Assembly: GCA_903934295.1 (NCBI GenBank)
Contig: CAIZNI010000056.1
Coordinates: 124,001 to 188,000, forward strand
DNA length: 64,000 nucleotides
Source: an uncultured beta proteobacterium
GTDB taxonomy: Bacteria; Pseudomonadota; Gammaproteobacteria; Burkholderiales; Burkholderiaceae_E
Direction: 5' to 3'
Part shown: positions 1-7,988 of the stretch, in pieces
How the letters are laid out: every line of letters begins with the position of its first letter
Numbering within the stretch: position 1 is the stretch's first letter
Made by a program: the position numbers and the translations under genes
Notes under the pieces: generated by a model
What the model saw: only the letters and a program-made list of their open reading frames with translations
What the model was told of the DNA's origin: nothing
The model's database searches: none

Positions 1-264
1 GGGTACCGACGCGCTGTTGGCGCCGCCGGCCAGCATGATCGAGAGCACCAGCGCGGTCTCGATGACGGTGACGGCGATTGCCAGCACCAGCGTGCCGAAG
101 GGCTCGCCCACCTTGTGCGCGATGACTTCGGCGTGGTGCACCGCGGCGATGACGGCCGCCACCAGGGCCGGCACGCAGACGAGCAGCATCAGCCCCGTCG
201 AGGGAAAGGCGAGGCCGGCGAGGAATACGCCGAGAGCGGCCAGCGGCAGGGCGATGAAGATCAT
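1..264 (-). CDS. chaA: Calcium/proton antiporter, ChaA-like (N-terminal part, cut by window edge)
   Basis: Only the first 88 codons lie in the window; the gene runs off the left edge with no stop, so it is absent from the ORF track. The translation begins MIFIALPLAALG and contains two hydrophobic segments and the stretch HHAEVIAHKVGEPFGTLVL followed by AVTVIETALVLSIML. The HHAE...GEPFGTL...VTVIE arrangement is typical of the first conserved half of ChaA-type Ca2+(Na+,K+)/H+ antiporters of the inner membrane. The ATG at 264 is the first usable start after the upstream LysR stop at 303, and both genes point the same way. The start could lie slightly elsewhere because no clear Shine-Dalgarno motif is visible. 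Confidence 0.75.
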   Translation of the reverse strand, partial: MIFIALPLAALGVFLAGLAFPSTGLMLLVCVPALVAAVIAAVHHAEVIAHKVGEPFGTLVLAIAVTVIETALVLSIMLAGGANSASVP

Positions 265-302
265 CGGTCGATTATGCGGGGTCGGGCCGGCCCTGCCACT
301 GT

Positions 303-1211
303 TCAGCCTTTCGCGACAGGGCGCTCGCGGGCCGCGTGCGTGAGCACCGCCAGAAAGCTGCGGGCCGCGTGCGACAGGTCGTGACTGCGGGCGGTGAGTA
401 CATCGATCGAGGCCCGCGAGAAGGCGGTCCCCTGCAGGGGCTGCGAGGTCACGGTGCCGGCGGCCAGTTCGCGGGTGAAGGTCATCGGCGGCATGAACGA
501 CACCAGGCTGGAGCTCGCCACCACTTTCAGGATGAGCTGCAGGGAGTCGGTCTCCAGTGCCAGGCGCAACCGGATGCCGGCCGCCGCCGCGGCATTGTCG
601 ATCAGTCGGCGGATCCCGAAGCTGCGGTCGGGCACCGCGGCGGCCACGCCGTCGAGCAGCTTCATCGACACCGGGCCGTCGCCGTGCAGCGGATGCCCGG
701 GCGCGCAGATCAGGTGCATCGGCTGGGTCATCCGGGCGCGCAGCACCAGGTCGTCGCGCGACGGGGAGTTGAAGGCGAGCGCGATGTCGGCTGCATGCGA
801 CAGCAGCCGGTCCGGAATCTCGCCGGTGGCGCACACCGACACCCGGAACTCGATGCCGGGGTGGAGCCGGGAGAAGCGCTCCAGGATTCGCGGCAGGAAA
901 TCATGGGCGGTCGCCTCGACGACCGCCAGCCGGACCGTGCCGCGGCGCAGCGCGCTCAGGTCGTCGAGCCGCTGGCTGAGCGCGCCGACCCGTCGTTCGC
1001 CGTCGTCGACGAAGTCGAGCAGCACCTTGCCGGCCTCGGTGAGGGTCATGCCGCGGCTCGAGCGCTCGAACAGCGTCACCGCGAGCCGGGATTCGAGCAG
1101 CGCGATCTGCCGGCTGATCGCGCTGGGCGCGATCTCGAAGACCTCGGCGGCATGACGCAGCGAGCCGCTGCGCGCCACCGCGGCGAAGTACTTCAGGGAG
1201 GGCAACTGCAT
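303..1211 (-). CDS. LysR-family transcriptional regulator
   Basis: A 302-residue protein of normal LysR length. The N-terminal winged helix-turn-helix is clear (residues about 1-60: LKYFAAVARSGSLRHAAE, then APSAISRQIALLESRLAVTLFERSSRG), followed by a periplasmic-binding-protein-like effector domain. It is transcribed away from the Liv-type ABC operon that begins at 1360, the usual arrangement for a LysR protein controlling its divergent neighbour. The gap holds a GTTCT-N7-AGAAC dyad that fits the T-N11-A rule for LysR operators. Effector unknown. It probably regulates uptake or catabolism of the Liv-system substrate (inference). Confidence 0.93.
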   Translation of the reverse strand: MQLPSLKYFAAVARSGSLRHAAEVFEIAPSAISRQIALLESRLAVTLFERSSRGMTLTEAGKVLLDFVDDGERRVGALSQRLDDLSALRRGTVRLAVVEATAHDFLPRILERFSRLHPGIEFRVSVCATGEIPDRLLSHAADIALAFNSPSRDDLVLRARMTQPMHLICAPGHPLHGDGPVSMKLLDGVAAAVPDRSFGIRRLIDNAAAAAGIRLRLALETDSLQLILKVVASSSLVSFMPPMTFTRELAAGTVTSQPLQGTAFSRASIDVLTARSHDLSHAARSFLAVLTHAARERPVAKG

Positions 1212-1238
1212 GGATCTCGCTCCGCGCGGGGGTGTGGC

Positions 1239-1255
1239 GTTCTGATCATTAGAAC
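1239..1255. promoter_or_regulatory. Candidate LysR operator (dyad GTTCT-N7-AGAAC)
   Basis: A perfect 5-bp inverted repeat with a 7-bp spacer that includes TGATCA. It lies 28 bp upstream of the LysR start and about 105 bp upstream of the Liv binding-protein start. It satisfies the T-N11-A rule and is the only obvious dyad in the divergent gap. A TAGACT hexamer near 1299 could be the -10 of the Liv operon, but no good -35 is spaced from it. Confidence 0.45.
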
Positions 1256-1359
1256 ACTGGCATCTTGTTTTTGAGACACCACAAGGCGGGGCGCAGGGCT
1301 AGACTCACTCGATGGTGCCATGGTGCACCGCCCCGTCCGCCCATCGCATGGAGAACCGC

Positions 1360-2589
1360 ATGCCCGGCTTCAACCCCCCCGTCACCCGTTCGACCCGATC
1401 CCTGCTGAAGCTGACGCTCTCGACGGTGCTGGCGGCCACGCTGCTGCCCACGACCGCGCTCGCCCAGGACACGATCCGCTTCGGCGCGCCGCTGCCGATC
1501 ACCGGCCCGCTCGCCCCCGAGGCGGTCAAGCAGCAGCAGGGTTACGACCTGTGGGCCGAGACGGTCAACAGCGCCGGCGGCATCAAGGTCGGCGCGAAGA
1601 AGATGAAGGTCGAGATCGTCTACATCGACTATCAGTCGAACACGCCGCGCGCGGTGCAGGCGGCCGAGCGCCTGATCACCCAGGAGAACGTGCACTTCCT
1701 GTTCTCGCCCTTCGGCTCCGGCGCCGCCAAGGCGGCCAGCACCGTGTCCGAGAAATACGGCGTGCCCACGATCGCGGCCACCGCCTCGTCGGCGCAGGTC
1801 TACGACCAGGGCTACAAGAACCTGTTCGGCACCTTCACCCCGAACGGGACGCTCACCGAACCCCTGTCGGACATCGTCACCAAGAAGGCGCCGGGCGTGC
1901 AGCGCGTGGCGATCCTCGCGCGCAACGACCTGTTCCCGCTGGCGATCGCCCAGGAGATGGAAAAGTCCGCCAAGGCGCGCGGCCTGAATGTGGTGTTCTT
2001 CGAGAAGTACGCGATCAACACGCTGGACCACTCGTCGGCGATCGCGCAGTTGAAGTCGGTCAGCCCGCACTGGATCTTCGCCACCGGTTACATCAACGAC
2101 CTGGTGCTGATCAAGAAGCAGATGGCCGACCAGCGCATCGAGGCGGCGGTCATCACCATGATCGCCGGCCCGGCCTACCAGGAGTTCATCGACGCGGTCG
2201 GCAAGGGCGCCGAGAACGTCAGCAGCGCCGCGTGGTGGCACCCGGCAGCGCGCTACAAGGGCACCGACATCTTCGGCACCACCGAGCGGTACACCAAGCT
2301 GTTTCGCGATCGCTACAAGGCCGATCCCGACTACGGCCACGCATCGGCCTCGGTCTCGGGCGTTCTGTTCCAGATGGCCATCGAGAAGGCGGGCACGCTT
2401 GACCGCGCGAAGGTCCGCGAGCAGCTCTCGGCGATGAACGTCCAGACCTTCTGGGGTCCGGTGAAGTTCGGACCCACCGGTCAGATCAACTCGCTCGAGC
2501 CGCCGGTCTTCCAGATCCAGGGCGGGCGCACGGTGGTGGTCCATCCGGCCGCCATCAAGCAGGGCGAGTTCAAGCTGACCGTGAAGTAA
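1360..2589 (+). CDS. Branched-chain amino acid-type ABC transporter, periplasmic substrate-binding protein
   Basis: The track ORF begins at 1312, but GGAGA seven bases upstream of the ATG at 1360 (MPGFNPPV) sets the better start, giving 409 residues. A Sec signal peptide covers about residues 1-36 (basic RSLLK, then hydrophobic LTLSTVLAATLL, cleavage near ALAQ-D). The mature part starts with DTIRFGAPLPITGPLA and has the type I periplasmic-binding fold of LivJ/LivK (Peripla_BP_6). It would capture a solute in the periplasm and hand it to the permeases encoded immediately downstream. Family members bind branched-chain amino acids, but also aromatic acids, urea or amides, so the substrate is not fixed. 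The CnbZ-like gene at the end of the operon hints at a nitrogen-containing aromatic or similar compound (inference). Confidence 0.92.
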   Translation: MPGFNPPVTRSTRSLLKLTLSTVLAATLLPTTALAQDTIRFGAPLPITGPLAPEAVKQQQGYDLWAETVNSAGGIKVGAKKMKVEIVYIDYQSNTPRAVQAAERLITQENVHFLFSPFGSGAAKAASTVSEKYGVPTIAATASSAQVYDQGYKNLFGTFTPNGTLTEPLSDIVTKKAPGVQRVAILARNDLFPLAIAQEMEKSAKARGLNVVFFEKYAINTLDHSSAIAQLKSVSPHWIFATGYINDLVLIKKQMADQRIEAAVITMIAGPAYQEFIDAVGKGAENVSSAAWWHPAARYKGTDIFGTTERYTKLFRDRYKADPDYGHASASVSGVLFQMAIEKAGTLDRAKVREQLSAMNVQTFWGPVKFGPTGQINSLEPPVFQIQGGRTVVVHPAAIKQGEFKLTVK

Positions 2590-2602
2590 GCGGGCCGGCG
2601 GC

Positions 2603-3469
2603 GTGTTCACGTTCCAGATTCTGGCCAACGGGCTGGTGCTCGGCTGTTTGTACGCCTGCATCGCAGCCGGGTTCTCGCTGGTCTGGGGCGTGCTCAACGT
2701 CATCAACCTGATGCACGGTTCGTTCATCGTGCTCGGGTCCTATCTCGCCTGGGCCGCCTACAACGGGCTCGGGCTCAGCCCGTGGATCAGCGTGCTGATC
2801 GCCGCGCCGCTGTTCTACGGGCTGGGCTGGCTGATGCAGCGCGGCGTGCTCAACCGGGTGATCGCCGCGCCAGTGCTGGTCACCCTCACGCTCACCTTCG
2901 GCCTGGACCTGATGCTCAACAACGCGATGCTGCTCGCGTTCAAGGCCGACTACCGCAAGCTGATCCTGGAGCCGCCGCTGGGCACGCTCGAACTGGCCTC
3001 GGTGGTGGTGCCGGTCGACCGGCTGGTGGCGATGGCGCTGGCGCTGGTCCTGACCGGGGCGCTGTGGCTGATCCTGCGCCAGTCGCGGGTCGGCCGCGCG
3101 ATCATCGCAGTCCGCCTGGACCGGGATGCGGCGCTGCTGATGGGGGTCAATGTCCCGTCGATCTACGCCTCGGCGTTCGGCTTCGGCGCGGCGATGGCCG
3201 GTTGCGCGGGCGTGCTGCTGGCGCTGATCTTTCCGATCTCGCCGCTGTCGTCCAGCGCCTACCTGGGCAAGGCCTTCGTGGTCTGCGTGCTCGGCGGACT
3301 GGGCAGTGTGCCGGGCGCGGTGCTCGGTGGTCTGGTGCTGGGCGTGGTCGAGAGCTTCGGCGCGATGGCCTTCGGGCCCGAGCACGCGGTGACGCTGTCG
3401 TTCGGGCTGCTGATCTTCTTCCTGATCGTGCGTCCGCAGGGCCTGATCGGCAAGCGGGGTTTCGAGTGA
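2603..3469 (+). CDS. livH: Branched-chain amino acid-type ABC transporter permease, LivH-like
   Basis: A 288-residue integral membrane protein of the LivH family, starting with GTG 13 bases after the binding-protein stop. It opens FQILANGLVLGCLYACIAAGFSLVWGVLNVINLMHGS, the conserved LivH N-terminus (first helix, then the N-L-x-H-G motif), and ends IVRPQGLIGKRG as these permeases do. About eight hydrophobic segments are visible. It forms half of the membrane channel with LivM. The stop overlaps the GTG start of livM (GTGA), indicating translational coupling. Confidence 0.94.
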   Translation: MFTFQILANGLVLGCLYACIAAGFSLVWGVLNVINLMHGSFIVLGSYLAWAAYNGLGLSPWISVLIAAPLFYGLGWLMQRGVLNRVIAAPVLVTLTLTFGLDLMLNNAMLLAFKADYRKLILEPPLGTLELASVVVPVDRLVAMALALVLTGALWLILRQSRVGRAIIAVRLDRDAALLMGVNVPSIYASAFGFGAAMAGCAGVLLALIFPISPLSSSAYLGKAFVVCVLGGLGSVPGAVLGGLVLGVVESFGAMAFGPEHAVTLSFGLLIFFLIVRPQGLIGKRGFE

Positions 3470-4410
3470 TCCGGCGCCGCGAGGCACTGCTGCTGGGTGC
3501 GGTGCTGCTGCTGGCCGCGCTGCCCTGGCTGGGCAGCACCTATGCGCTGCGGCTGGGCACCTTCGCCTGCATGTACGCGGTGATGGCGGTGTCGTGGAAC
3601 GTGATCGGCGGCCTGTCGGGCTATCCGTCGTTCGCCACCGGCGCCTTCTTCGGGCTGGGCGCCTACGCGGGTGGCGTGCTGCTGTCCAAGGGGGGAGGGC
3701 TGGTGGCCGCGCTGCTGCTGTCGGGCACGATGGCGTTTGCGGGCGCGATGCTGCTGGGCGCGGTGCTGCTGCGGTTGCGCGGCCACTATTTCGCGGTCGC
3801 CAGTCTGGCGGTGGCCGAGGTGTTGCGCGAACTGGCCAACACCTCGACCGATCTGACCGGCGGGGGCATGGGCCTGAACATCCCGCTGGCCACCGGCGGG
3901 GGTTCCGGTCCGCAGGCCGAAGCCTCGTTTTTCTTCCTGGCGATGTGGGCGCTGCTGATGGTCACGCTCGTCACCGTGCTGTGGATCGAGCGCTCCAAGC
4001 TGGGTTTCGGGCTGCAGTGCATCCGGCAAAACGAGTCGGCCGCCGACATGATCGGCGTCAATGCCACTCTCTATAAAAGCGCCGCCTTCGCATTCTCGGG
4101 CGTGTTCGTGGCCATGGCCGGCACGCTCTACGCGGCCTGGGTCCACTACATCGAGCCGGCCGACGTGTTCGACGTGCTGTTCGCGGTCAAGCCGATCGTG
4201 ATGGCGCTGCTCGGCGGGCTGGGTTCCACCGCCGGCGCGGTGCTCGGCGCGTTCGCCTTCCTCGCGATCGAGGAGACGGTGTGGCGCAACTCGCTGTCGA
4301 TCCACACCGGTCTGCTGGGCCTGCTGGTCGTGGTGCTCCTGCTGTTCCTGCCCCAGGGGCTGGTGTCGGTGGGCAAGCGGTTGCGCGACCTGGGAGCGCG
4401 CCGTGTCTGA
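3466..4410 (+). CDS. livM: Branched-chain amino acid-type ABC transporter permease, LivM-like
   Basis: The track ORF starts far upstream in livH. The real start is the GTG at 3466 overlapping the livH stop by four bases (VIRRREALLL), giving 314 residues. Many transmembrane segments are visible. The conserved LivM landmarks are MAVSWNVIGGLSGYPSFATGAFFGLGAY, then YFAVASLAVAEVLREL, then AFSGVFVAMAGTLYAAWVHYIEP and VMALLGGLGSTAGAVLGA. It pairs with LivH as the second permease subunit. Its end overlaps the LivG start by eight bases. Confidence 0.94.
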   Translation: MIRRREALLLGAVLLLAALPWLGSTYALRLGTFACMYAVMAVSWNVIGGLSGYPSFATGAFFGLGAYAGGVLLSKGGGLVAALLLSGTMAFAGAMLLGAVLLRLRGHYFAVASLAVAEVLRELANTSTDLTGGGMGLNIPLATGGGSGPQAEASFFFLAMWALLMVTLVTVLWIERSKLGFGLQCIRQNESAADMIGVNATLYKSAAFAFSGVFVAMAGTLYAAWVHYIEPADVFDVLFAVKPIVMALLGGLGSTAGAVLGAFAFLAIEETVWRNSLSIHTGLLGLLVVVLLLFLPQGLVSVGKRLRDLGARRV

Positions 4411-5152
4411 GCTCCTTCGGCTCGAGTCGGTCTCGCGCCGCTTCGGCGGGCTGCAGGCGCTGCAGGACGTGTCGCTGTCGGTGGGCACCGGTGAGGTACT
4501 GGGCCTGATCGGTCCGAACGGCGCGGGCAAGACCACGCTGGTCAACGTGATCGCCGGCGTTCACCGCGCCAGTTCGGGGCGGGTGATCTTCGAGGGGCGT
4601 GACATCACCCGGCTGCGGCCCTATCAGACCGCGCGCTCGGGCCTGGCGCGCACCTTCCAGATCGTCCAGCCGTTTCCCGAGTTCACCGTGCTCGACAATG
4701 TCGCCGCCGCGGCGCTGTTTTCGCGCAGCGGTCTTGGCCTGCGCGAGGCGCGGCGCGCGGCCGAAGAGCAACTCGCCTTCGTCGGGCTGGTCGAGCTCGC
4801 CGCGCGGCCCGCCGCCAGCCTGACGCTGGCCATGCGCAAGCGGCTGGAACTGGCCAAGGCGCTGGCGATGAATCCGCGGCTGCTGTGCCTGGACGAGGTC
4901 AACGCCGGCCTGAACTCGGCCGAGGTCGAACAGGCGATGGGCCTCATCCGGCGCATCGCCCAGTCGGGGGTGACCATCGTGCTGATCGAGCACCTGATGA
5001 AGGTGGTGATGTCGGTGTGCTCGCGCATCGTCGTGCTGCAGCATGGCGCACTGATCGCCGAAGGCGCGCCGGCCGACATCGTGGCCGATCCGCGGGTGGT
5101 CGAAGCCTATCTCGGCAAGAAATACGCGCTGGCCGCCCGGAGCGCCGGATGA
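4403..5152 (+). CDS. livG: Branched-chain amino acid-type ABC transporter ATP-binding protein, LivG-like
   Basis: A 249-residue cytoplasmic ATPase starting at GTG 4403. Walker A is GPNGAGKTT at about residue 37; a Q-loop region (TFQIVQPFPEFTV) follows; Walker B is LLCLDE. Two departures from the textbook motif are visible. The ABC signature position reads LTLAMRKRLELAKAL, without the usual SGG, and the residue after the catalytic E is V (DEVNAGLN) rather than P. The remaining LivG hallmarks (AGLNSAEVEQ, the LIEHLMKVVMSVCSRIVVLQHG H-loop stretch) are intact, so I regard it as a functional variant paired with the canonical LivF. Stop and livF start overlap (ATGA). Confidence 0.93.
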   Translation: MSELLRLESVSRRFGGLQALQDVSLSVGTGEVLGLIGPNGAGKTTLVNVIAGVHRASSGRVIFEGRDITRLRPYQTARSGLARTFQIVQPFPEFTVLDNVAAAALFSRSGLGLREARRAAEEQLAFVGLVELAARPAASLTLAMRKRLELAKALAMNPRLLCLDEVNAGLNSAEVEQAMGLIRRIAQSGVTIVLIEHLMKVVMSVCSRIVVLQHGALIAEGAPADIVADPRVVEAYLGKKYALAARSAG

Positions 5153-5907
5153 GCCCGCCAGCGATCGAAACGGTGAGCGAGCGCCCGGAACTGCTGCGCA
5201 TCGAGGGGCTGCAGTCGGGCTACGGCGAGGTCACCGTGCTGTGGGGCATCGACCTCACGGTGCGCCAGGGCGACATCACCGCGCTGATCGGCTCCAACGG
5301 GGCCGGCAAGTCGACGCTGATGCGCACGATTTCCGCGCTGGTGCGCACCCGCGCCGGACGCCTGTGGTGGTGCGGTCAGCCGCTCGACGGGGAGGATCCG
5401 GCGCAGGTGCTGGCCCACGGCATCGCGCACGTTCCCGAGGGGCGCCGGCTGTTCGGCGCCATGTCGGTCGAGGACAACCTGATCATGGGCGCCTATCTGC
5501 GCCGCGCGTCGCGCGCTGAACTCCACCACGACCTCGAGCGCATCTACACCCTGTTCCCCAGGCTCAAGGAGCGCCGCACCCAGGCCGCGGGTACGATGTC
5601 GGGCGGCGAGCAGCAGATGTGCGCGATCGGGCGCGGGCTGATGAGCGCGCCCCGGCTGCTGATGATCGACGAGCTGTCGCTCGGCCTGTCGCCGCTGCTG
5701 GTCGAACAACTCGTCGAGGCGCTGGCGGTGCTCAACCGCGACGGGCTCACCCTGCTGGTCGTCGAGCAGGATGTGGTGACCGCGCTGGAGCTCTCGGGCA
5801 ACGCCTATGTGATGGACACCGGACGCATCGTCCGCCAGGGGGCGAGCAGCGAACTGCTCCGCGACCCGGCGGTCAGGCAGGCCTATCTCGGCGCGCTGGC
5901 GCCATGA
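5149..5907 (+). CDS. livF: Branched-chain amino acid-type ABC transporter ATP-binding protein, LivF-like
   Basis: The start is the ATG at 5149 overlapping the livG stop, giving 252 residues; the longer track ORF is an upstream extension. Walker A is GSNGAGKST, the signature is MSGGEQQM, Walker B is LLMIDE, and the H-loop region is VVEQDV. The stretch HVPEGRRLFGAMSVEDNL is diagnostic of LivF. It completes a five-component Liv-type importer (binding protein, H, M, G, F). The next gene starts 22 bp downstream and is probably cotranscribed. Confidence 0.94.
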   Translation: MSPPAIETVSERPELLRIEGLQSGYGEVTVLWGIDLTVRQGDITALIGSNGAGKSTLMRTISALVRTRAGRLWWCGQPLDGEDPAQVLAHGIAHVPEGRRLFGAMSVEDNLIMGAYLRRASRAELHHDLERIYTLFPRLKERRTQAAGTMSGGEQQMCAIGRGLMSAPRLLMIDELSLGLSPLLVEQLVEALAVLNRDGLTLLVVEQDVVTALELSGNAYVMDTGRIVRQGASSELLRDPAVRQAYLGALAP

Positions 5908-5929
5908 CCCCCACTCCAAGGAAAGCACG

Positions 5930-6682
5930 ATGAGCACCCGCACCCTGGCCGCTGGCGGCTACCGTTTCATCCCCGCCGTCTCTCAGTACTCGGGCGGTGT
6001 CGCCGCCGAGCCGGGCCTGCGCATCGAGCGCGCCCGCTTCTCGCGCGTGGTGCCGCTGCGCGAGGGCTTCGCGGCGATCGAGGCGCACCTGGCCGCGATC
6101 GGGCGGCCGAACGCCGCGTTCTGCGCCTGCGAGCTGCGCTCGCCGGCGCCGTTCACCGAGGACGGGTTCCGGGCGTTCAACGCGATCTACATCAAGACCC
6201 TGGAGCGCTGGGGCCTGATGGAGGGCGGCGTGAACCCGGTCGCGCGCAGCAACGTCTGTCCCGAGATCGCGCCGCCGGCCGATCCCGGGTTCTTTGCCTT
6301 CAGTTACACCGTGGTCGACGCCGGTGCCGCGCCGAGCTTCATCGTGGCCGGCAGCGCCGAGTCCGAAGAGGGCAAGGGTGACTATCGCGACAATCTGGTC
6401 GCGCGCGGCGACACCTCGCCGCAGGGCCTGCGCACCAAGGCGCGCTGGGTGCTGGGCGAGATGGAGCGGCGCATGGCCTCGCTCGGCTTCGACTGGTCGC
6501 ACGCCAGCGCGACGCAGGTCTACACCGTCCACGATTTCCATCCCTTCGTGGGTGACGAACTCGTGCGCCGCGGCGCGATGCCGGGCGGGGTGACCTGGCA
6601 CTTCAACCGGCCGCCGGTCCAGGAACTCGAGTTCGAGATGGACTGCCGCGGCCTGGCGCTGGAGCGCGTGCTGAGGGTTTGA
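5930..6682 (+). CDS. Conserved protein resembling the 2-amino-5-chloromuconate deaminase CnbZ family
   Basis: A 250-residue soluble protein, last in the Liv operon, preceded by AAGGAAAG. It begins MSTRTLAAGGYRFIPAVSQYSGGVAA and contains FCACELRSPAPFTEDGFRAFN and a C-terminal region ending FEMDCRGLALERVL. From memory these stretches resemble proteins annotated as CnbZ-type deaminases, which release ammonia from aminomuconates and are distantly RidA-like; I cannot verify this by search. No signal peptide or membrane segment is visible, so it is cytoplasmic. Its place behind a Liv-type importer suggests it acts on the imported, probably amino-substituted, compound or on its breakdown product (inference). 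If the family assignment is wrong, this is a conserved hypothetical. Confidence 0.6.
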   Translation: MSTRTLAAGGYRFIPAVSQYSGGVAAEPGLRIERARFSRVVPLREGFAAIEAHLAAIGRPNAAFCACELRSPAPFTEDGFRAFNAIYIKTLERWGLMEGGVNPVARSNVCPEIAPPADPGFFAFSYTVVDAGAAPSFIVAGSAESEEGKGDYRDNLVARGDTSPQGLRTKARWVLGEMERRMASLGFDWSHASATQVYTVHDFHPFVGDELVRRGAMPGGVTWHFNRPPVQELEFEMDCRGLALERVLRV

Positions 6683-6731
6683 GCCGTGCGCCCGCCGGTG
6701 CCCGGCGGGCGTTACCGCGCGCCGGGCCGGG

Positions 6732-7799
6732 TCAGGGCCGATCGAGAATCGCGCACGCGGTGGTCGCGAGATGCCTGACGTGGGAGTTGTCTGCCGAGGC
6801 GGGCGAGTTGCCGATGCCGATCAGGTTGCGCTTGAAGACGCCCTGGCCGATCGAGGCCAGGCGAAACATCGAGAAGGCCAGATAGACATTGAAACCCGGG
6901 ATCGCGTCGCGGCCAGTGCGCCGGCAATAGGCCTCGACATAGGCTTGCTCGCCCGGTATGCCCGCCGCCTCGGGATCGATGCCGCTGAGCGTGCCCCAGC
7001 TCTCCGATGCCGAGTGATAGAGGATGCAGCCGTAGGCCACGTCGGCCAGCGGATGACCCAGGGTCGACAGTTCCCAGTCGAGCACCGCGATGATGCGCGG
7101 CTCGGTCGGATGGAACATCACGTTCTCCAGCCGATAGTCGCCGTGCGCGATGCTCACTTCGTCGCTGGGCGGGATGCGGTCGGGCAGTTCGGCGATCAGC
7201 CGCTCCATCTCGGGGATCGGCTCGGTCTGTGCACCGCGATATTGCTTGATCCAGCGGTCGATCTGGCGCTGGAAATAGTTCCCTGGCCGGCCGTAGTCAG
7301 CCAGCCCGATGGCGGCGTAGTCAACCTGGTGCAGGCGTGCCAGCGTGGCATTGAGGTTGTCGTAGATGGCGCGGCGTTCGGCCGGCGCCATCCCCGGCAG
7401 TCGCGCATTTCGAAAGATGCGGCCCTCCAGGAAGTCCATCACATAGAAGGCGGTGCCGATGACCGACTCGTCCTCGCACAGCGCGCGCATTCGCGGCACC
7501 GGAAACCCGATCGACCCCAGCGCCGCCATGACCCGGTATTCGCGGTCGACCTGATGGGCGCTCGGCAGCAACTGGCCCGGCGGCTTCTTGCGCAGCACCC
7601 AGCGGGTCTGGCCGGCGGTGATCAGGTAGGTGGGGTTCGACGCGCCCCGGTTGAACTGGCTGAGCACCAGCGGCTGCGCCGGGTCGGCGACATGGGCGCG
7701 GAACCAGGCGTTCAGGGCGGCTTCATCGAGCCGCTGATTCTCGCGCACTTCGCCGATCGAGGGCCGACCGGGGTCGGCGGTGACAGTATCCTGATTCAT
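6732..7799 (-). CDS. APH-fold phosphotransferase family protein (ACAD10/11-kinase-like)
   Basis: The track start at 7877 lies upstream; AGGAAAG six bases before the ATG at 7799 (MNQDTVTAD) sets the start, giving 355 residues. The phosphotransferase catalytic loop is IAHGDYRLENVMFHP, with the metal-binding segment VLDWELSTLGHPLADVAY downstream. The N-lobe has LSQFNRGASNPTYLI and WVLRKKPPG (ATP-binding Lys). This subfamily is related to the kinase domain of mammalian ACAD10/11, where phosphorylation of 4-hydroxyacyl groups precedes acyl-CoA processing, and bacterial members often sit by acyl-CoA dehydrogenases. None is adjacent here, so the substrate is unknown. Aminoglycoside resistance is unlikely. 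Confidence 0.88.
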   Translation of the reverse strand: MNQDTVTADPGRPSIGEVRENQRLDEAALNAWFRAHVADPAQPLVLSQFNRGASNPTYLITAGQTRWVLRKKPPGQLLPSAHQVDREYRVMAALGSIGFPVPRMRALCEDESVIGTAFYVMDFLEGRIFRNARLPGMAPAERRAIYDNLNATLARLHQVDYAAIGLADYGRPGNYFQRQIDRWIKQYRGAQTEPIPEMERLIAELPDRIPPSDEVSIAHGDYRLENVMFHPTEPRIIAVLDWELSTLGHPLADVAYGCILYHSASESWGTLSGIDPEAAGIPGEQAYVEAYCRRTGRDAIPGFNVYLAFSMFRLASIGQGVFKRNLIGIGNSPASADNSHVRHLATTACAILDRP

Positions 7800-7988
7800 G
7801 GTCGGCTTTCCTACCGGGGCGCATGCGTCCTCCGGAACGGGTTCTGAACGGCCGCCTGAAATCATCGGCGGCGCCAAGCGCGTACTTTAAGGGGTTCGCG
7901 AGGCTTCGTTCAGGACACGCCCGGCGGCGCCGGGTCGGATTGCCGTCATTCAACACATCGGCCCGATCTCCGGGCCGTTGCGTTCGCC

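Noticed and set aside
6732-7799. Aminoglycoside resistance gene
   Set aside because: The APH-fold subgroup resembles ACAD10/11 kinases, with no sign of antibiotic-specific residues or mobile context.
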